NCBI GenBank assembly: GCA_001871755.1
Contig: MNXL01000049.1
Location: 1-7,984 of the forward strand
Length of the DNA: 7,984 nucleotides
Direction: 5' to 3'
From: Anaerolineae bacterium CG2_30_64_16
GTDB lineage: Bacteria; Chloroflexota; Anaerolineae; CG2-30-64-16
The stretch's first letter is position 1; each line of letters begins with the position of its first letter. The notes beneath the pieces are model-generated. The model worked only from the letters and a program-made list of their open reading frames with translations, was not told where the DNA came from and ran no database searches. Below, piece by piece: positions 5,373 to 7,984 of the stretch. A program made the position numbers and the translations under genes.

Positions 5373-6749
5373 TCAGCCGCGGCTGCAGGGCAGGGTGACG
5401 GTGAAGGTGGTCCCCTCGCCCGGCGTGCTCTCGACTTCGATCTGGCCGCCGTGCGCCGAGACCAACTGGCGGGCGATGGCCAGCCCCAGGCCAGCGCCGC
5501 CGCCCGGCCGGCTGCGGCTTTTGTCGCTCCGGTAGAAGCGGTCGAAGATATGGGGCAGGTCTTCGGGCGAGATGCCCGACCCGGTATCGGCCACCTGCAG
5601 TCGCACCTGATCGGCGAGCTGGCGCACTTGCACGGTCACCAGGCCGCCCGCGGGAGTATGGCGCAGGGCATTGCCCAGCAGATTACGCAGGACCTGCGCC
5701 AGGCGGTCGGCGTCGCCCTCAACCGGCCCAACTTTGCCGTGCGCACGCAACTCCAGCCTGACGCCGGCCCCCTCAGCGGCGGGCGTGAAGTGCTCAATGG
5801 CGCTCTGGGCCAGGGCTACCGGATCCACCGGCGCCCGATCCAGGCGCAGCTTCCCGGCGTCGGCCAGGGCCAGGTCGTGCAGGTCATCTACCAGGCGTGT
5901 CAGCAGGCGTGTTTCATCATAGATGCCGGCGATCTGCCCCGGCGCCAGGGGGTACACGCCGTCCAGGATCGCCTGCAAGTTGCCCTGGATGATGGTCAGC
6001 GGGGTGCGCAGCTCATGCGCCACATCGGCCACCAGGTTCTTGCGCAGGGTTTCGGCCTCGACCAGGCTGGCCGCCATGCGATTGAAAGCCTCTCCCAGTT
6101 TGCCGATCTCATCCGTGCCGCGAATCGCGACATGCTGCTGCAGGTCTCCGTGGGCGATGGACGTGGCAGCCTGGGTCAGATGCGCCAGCGGCGCGGTCAG
6201 GAGGCGCGTGACGAGCAGCCCCAGGGCCAACGCCAGGAGGACTGCCAACAATGCCGCCCAGACCAGCGAAGTCTGTACCTGCCGCAGGAAAGCCTGTCCC
6301 GCAACGTCGAGCGCCACATCGGCGGAATGGATGATGAGGAGCGTGCCGATGGGCCGGCCGTCCAGGTTCAGAGGGGTGCCTTGCGCCAACGTACTGGCAG
6401 ATAGCCGCTCGCCAACCATCTGCCCGGTGCGCGTGGCCACCACCCGGCCGCTGGCGTCTGCGACGGCCAGGTTGAGGCTCGCGCCGGCCATGGCGCCACG
6501 GCCAGGGCCAAATCCAACGCCCGGCCCGGCCTGGGTCAGCACCGTCTCCACCCCAGCCCAACTCCCCTGTCGGGCGTAGTAGCTGACCAGCTCTTCCGCC
6601 CAAACCGACTGGGCAGCCATGCCGCTGCTCACCACGTACTGGCGGAACTGCGCGCCGGTGGTGCGAGCCGACAACACGGCTACCACCCCCACGGCAGCCA
6701 ACGCGATAGCCAGGAAGGCCAGCGTCAGTTTGACCCACAAGCGGTTCAT
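5373..6749 (-). CDS. Membrane sensor histidine kinase (HAMP-HisKA-HATPase)
   Basis: A complete 458-residue class I kinase. TM1 about 8-27; extracytoplasmic sensor region about 28-160, with a Gly-rich stretch (75-90, GPGVGFGPGRGAMAGA) and a PAS/Cache-like strand pattern LAVADASGRVVATRTGQMVG (94-113); TM2 about 162-183; HAMP about 181-233 (ending DEIGKLGEAFNRMA); HisKA with phospho-acceptor His245 in VAHELRTPL; HATPase with N-box Asn360 (LRNLLGNALRHTP), G1 DTGSGI 388-393, F-box FDRFYR 402-407 and G2 GAGLGLAI 418-425. All catalytic motifs are intact. The ATG at 6749 overlaps the response-regulator stop as ATGA, so the two are translationally coupled and form a cognate pair. The signal sensed cannot be read from sequence; the extracytoplasmic domain and the linked export operon suggest an envelope or toxicant signal (inference). 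Confidence 0.96.
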   Translation of the reverse strand: MNRLWVKLTLAFLAIALAAVGVVAVLSARTTGAQFRQYVVSSGMAAQSVWAEELVSYYARQGSWAGVETVLTQAGPGVGFGPGRGAMAGASLNLAVADASGRVVATRTGQMVGERLSASTLAQGTPLNLDGRPIGTLLIIHSADVALDVAGQAFLRQVQTSLVWAALLAVLLALALGLLVTRLLTAPLAHLTQAATSIAHGDLQQHVAIRGTDEIGKLGEAFNRMAASLVEAETLRKNLVADVAHELRTPLTIIQGNLQAILDGVYPLAPGQIAGIYDETRLLTRLVDDLHDLALADAGKLRLDRAPVDPVALAQSAIEHFTPAAEGAGVRLELRAHGKVGPVEGDADRLAQVLRNLLGNALRHTPAGGLVTVQVRQLADQVRLQVADTGSGISPEDLPHIFDRFYRSDKSRSRPGGGAGLGLAIARQLVSAHGGQIEVESTPGEGTTFTVTLPCSRG

Positions 6750-7438
6750 GCCTCGGCCTCCAACTTGTACCCGACGCCATACACGGTCTGAATGTGCTCT
6801 GGGCGTCGCGGGTCGTCGCCCAGCTTGGCCCGCAGGTTCTTGATGTGCGTGTCGATGGTGCGCTCGTAGCCCTCGTAGGCATCCCCTTGCACCCGGTCCA
6901 GCAACTCCAGGCGCGTGAAAACCCGTCCCGGGTTGTGGACCAGCACCTTCAGCAATTCGAACTCGAGGGGTGTGAGCGCCAACGGCCGTCCCTCCAGCGT
7001 GGCCAGGTGCCGGCTCACGTCCAGCACGATTTGACCAGCTTGTAGTATTTCTGGCGCGCTGGGCGCTCCGGATGTCCGCCGCAGCACGGCGTTTACCCTG
7101 GCGACCAGCTCACGCGCATTGAAGGGCTTGGTGACGTAGTCGTCGGCGCCCAGCTCCAGCCCTACGATGCGGTCGGCGTCTTCCCGCCGCGCGGTCAGCA
7201 TGATAATGGGGAGACGATTGCCTTCGCGCCGGAGGATCCTGGCGACCTCAAGCCCGTCGATGCCGGGCAGCATCAGATCCAGGATCATCAGGCTGGGCTT
7301 TTCGCGCCGGGCCTGGATGAGGGCCGTTTGCCCATCACCCGCCTCGACGACTGTGTAACCCGCCTGCTCCAGGTATGCCCGCACCAGCTTGACGATCTTG
7401 GCCTCGTCATCCACCACCAGGATTTTAGCGTCGCTCAT
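6746..7438 (-). CDS. OmpR/PhoB-family response regulator
   Basis: A 230-residue DNA-binding response regulator. Receiver domain about 4-120: acidic pair Asp10-Asp11, phospho-acceptor Asp54 in MILDLMLPGIDG, Thr82 in MLTAR, Lys104 in YVTKPFNARELVARV. Winged-helix output domain about 130-228, with LTPLEFELLKVLVHNPGRVFTR-type alpha-loop sequence, the recognition-helix segment ERTIDTHIKNLRAKL and the terminal hairpin VYGVGYKLE, all typical of the OmpR/PhoB class. Length is standard. The ATG at 7438 has GAGG about 4 bases upstream. It is first in a two-gene operon with the kinase. Members of this class dimerise on direct repeats with an 11-bp period, which fits the repeats at 7574-7592 (its own promoter) and 5147-5165 (transporter promoter). 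The target assignment is inference. Confidence 0.97.
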   Translation of the reverse strand: MSDAKILVVDDEAKIVKLVRAYLEQAGYTVVEAGDGQTALIQARREKPSLMILDLMLPGIDGLEVARILRREGNRLPIIMLTARREDADRIVGLELGADDYVTKPFNARELVARVNAVLRRTSGAPSAPEILQAGQIVLDVSRHLATLEGRPLALTPLEFELLKVLVHNPGRVFTRLELLDRVQGDAYEGYERTIDTHIKNLRAKLGDDPRRPEHIQTVYGVGYKLEAEA

Positions 7439-7470
7439 TTTCCCTCTTTCGCGGCCATCGCACGCTATCC

Positions 7471-7476
7471 ATTATA
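7471..7476 (-). promoter_or_regulatory. Possible second -10 box for the response-regulator operon
   Basis: A perfect TATAAT on the minus strand, about 33 bases before the start codon at 7438. No good -35 box lies 16-18 bases upstream. It could be a weak constitutive start in addition to the activator-dependent one at 7558, or chance. Confidence 0.35.
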
Positions 7477-7510
7477 CGAGTAACAGGGACCAATCGACGA
7501 ATTGACGACA

Positions 7511-7539
7511 ACCCGCCGCGCGTCTCCGCACCGGCGGGT
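7511..7539. other. Inverted repeat in the response-regulator leader/divergent region
   Basis: ACCCGCCG (7511-7518) pairs perfectly with CGGCGGGT (7532-7539) across a 13-base loop. If transcription starts from the 7558 promoter this hairpin lies in the 5' leader of the response-regulator mRNA. No T-tract follows. It could be an operator, a leader structure or a remnant terminator. Confidence 0.4.
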
Positions 7540-7557
7540 CTCTCCGGCTGAATAACC

Positions 7558-7595
7558 ACAATAGTACAGCATTGTGAAGAAGTCGTGAAGAACCG
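7558..7595 (-). promoter_or_regulatory. Probable autoregulated promoter of the response regulator/kinase operon
   Basis: On the plus strand two identical half-sites GTGAAGAA lie at 7574-7581 and 7585-7592, an 11-bp period. On the minus strand, exactly 10 bases beyond the proximal half-site, is TATTGT (7558-7563) as a -10-like hexamer. The site shares ATTGTG, the 11-base string CGTGAAGAACC and the -10 spacing with the transporter promoter at 5131-5168. Transcription from here would give a leader of about 110 bases before 7438. Positive autoregulation is common for OmpR-class regulators; here it is inferred. Confidence 0.6.
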
Positions 7596-7655
7596 ATGTT
7601 GATTCGATGCAGTTGCACGCTGTATTCGCCGCCCTCACACGCCCCATCCCCGAAT

Positions 7656-7684
7656 TTGACAGATGTGCGCTATCGGCATAGAAT
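7656..7684 (+). promoter_or_regulatory. Sigma-70-type promoter of the ArsR-family gene
   Basis: Consensus -35 TTGACA (7656-7661), a 17-bp spacer, and -10 TAGAAT (7679-7684, 5 of 6 to consensus). A start near 7691 leaves a leader of about 30 bases. The overlapping short inverted repeats GAAT-CGC-ATTC (7681-7691) and ATTC-N8-GAAT (7688-7703) cover the -10 and start region, where an ArsR repressor would be expected to bind; they are short and could be chance. Confidence 0.7.
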
Positions 7685-7720
7685 CGCATTCGTTGTTTTG
7701 AATATGATGGAGTGTTGAAA

Positions 7721-7984
7721 ATGGATCCTTTAGAAGACAGCGCTGCGTTGTTCAAGTTGCTATCTCACCCGTCCCGCCTGGCGATCCTGCAGGTCCTGCG
7801 GGACGGCGAGGAATGCGTCTGCCACATGGAGGCGGCGCTGGGACTGCGCCAGGCGTACATCTCGCAGCAGCTCATGGTGCTGCGCCAGGCCGGTCTGGTG
7901 ACGGACCGCCGTGAGGGGTGGAACGTCTTTTATCGGGTGGTCAAGCCAGAAGTGTACGGGCTGCTGGATGCGGCGCTCACCACC
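7721..7984 (+). CDS. ArsR/SmtB-family metal(loid)-type transcriptional regulator (3' end outside window)
   Basis: The first 88 codons are open to the window edge with no stop. The protein is a winged-helix ArsR/SmtB repressor: LFKLLSHPSRLAILQVL (10-26) is the helix 1-2 signature, followed by EECVCHM (30-36), the helix-3 CxC position (Cys32, Cys34) used by ArsR and CadC type regulators for soft metals or arsenite, then the recognition helix AYISQQLMVLRQAGLV (45-60) and the wing DRREGWNVFYRV (62-73). About 10-30 residues are probably missing. GGAG lies 8 bases upstream of the ATG, after a strong promoter. It is divergent from the two-component operon, so it more likely controls genes to the right of the window. 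Metal sensing is inferred from the CVC motif; the ligand is unknown, and thiol-redox sensing is an alternative. Confidence 0.93.
   Translation, partial: MDPLEDSAALFKLLSHPSRLAILQVLRDGEECVCHMEAALGLRQAYISQQLMVLRQAGLVTDRREGWNVFYRVVKPEVYGLLDAALTT

Noticed and set aside
5343..6404. A 353-codon open frame on the plus strand
   Set aside because: It is antisense to the histidine kinase, which has all catalytic boxes intact, and shows no recognisable domain.
7465..7755. A 96-codon open frame on the minus strand in the divergent region
   Set aside because: It overlaps the ArsR start and promoter, runs through the proposed control sites, and has no recognised protein features.

Overview
The window is GC-rich bacterial chromosomal DNA that reads as a regulated envelope-stress or efflux locus. 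Protein style suggests the Chloroflexota (Anaerolineae/Caldilineae-like): a MacB/YknZ-type transporter with an Ala/Gln-rich 26-residue-repeat adaptor, an Ala/Pro-rich lipoprotein, and an ArsR protein with a CVC motif. This placement is inference from protein character only; there is no rRNA or marker gene.

Layout. Position 1-88 holds two copies of a 44-bp tandem repeat. All complete genes are on the minus strand, so transcription runs right to left. From right to left: a 3'-truncated ArsR-family regulator on the plus strand (7721-end); a divergent control region (7439-7720); an OmpR-family response regulator (6746-7438) and its histidine kinase (5373-6749), overlapping by ATGA; an intergenic region (5075-5372) with a REP-like double stem-loop and a promoter; then a five-gene unit. 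That unit is a small secreted Met/Gly-rich protein (4517-5074), a membrane-fusion adaptor (2842-4386), an ABC ATPase (2044-2820), a MacB/FtsX permease (827-2047, ATGA overlap with the ATPase) and a lipoprotein (127-774). No gap exceeds 300 bases.

How it fits together. Adaptor, ATPase and permease form a MacAB/YknXYZ-type mechanotransmission transporter, bracketed by two exported small proteins of unknown function. The main non-coding observation is a matched pair of promoter elements, one before the secreted-protein gene (5131-5168) and one before the response regulator (7558-7595). Each has two 8-bp direct half-sites at an 11-bp period, the shared core TTCTTCAC/GTGAAGAA, and a -10-like hexamer exactly 10 bp downstream on the minus strand. 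This is the geometry of a PhoB-type class II activator site. It predicts that the response regulator activates both its own operon and the transporter operon, linking two gene clusters not otherwise joined by an mRNA. A further hairpin at the adaptor start (4391-4412) overlaps its Shine-Dalgarno sequence. I saw no defence system, CRISPR array, IS element, tRNA or rRNA.
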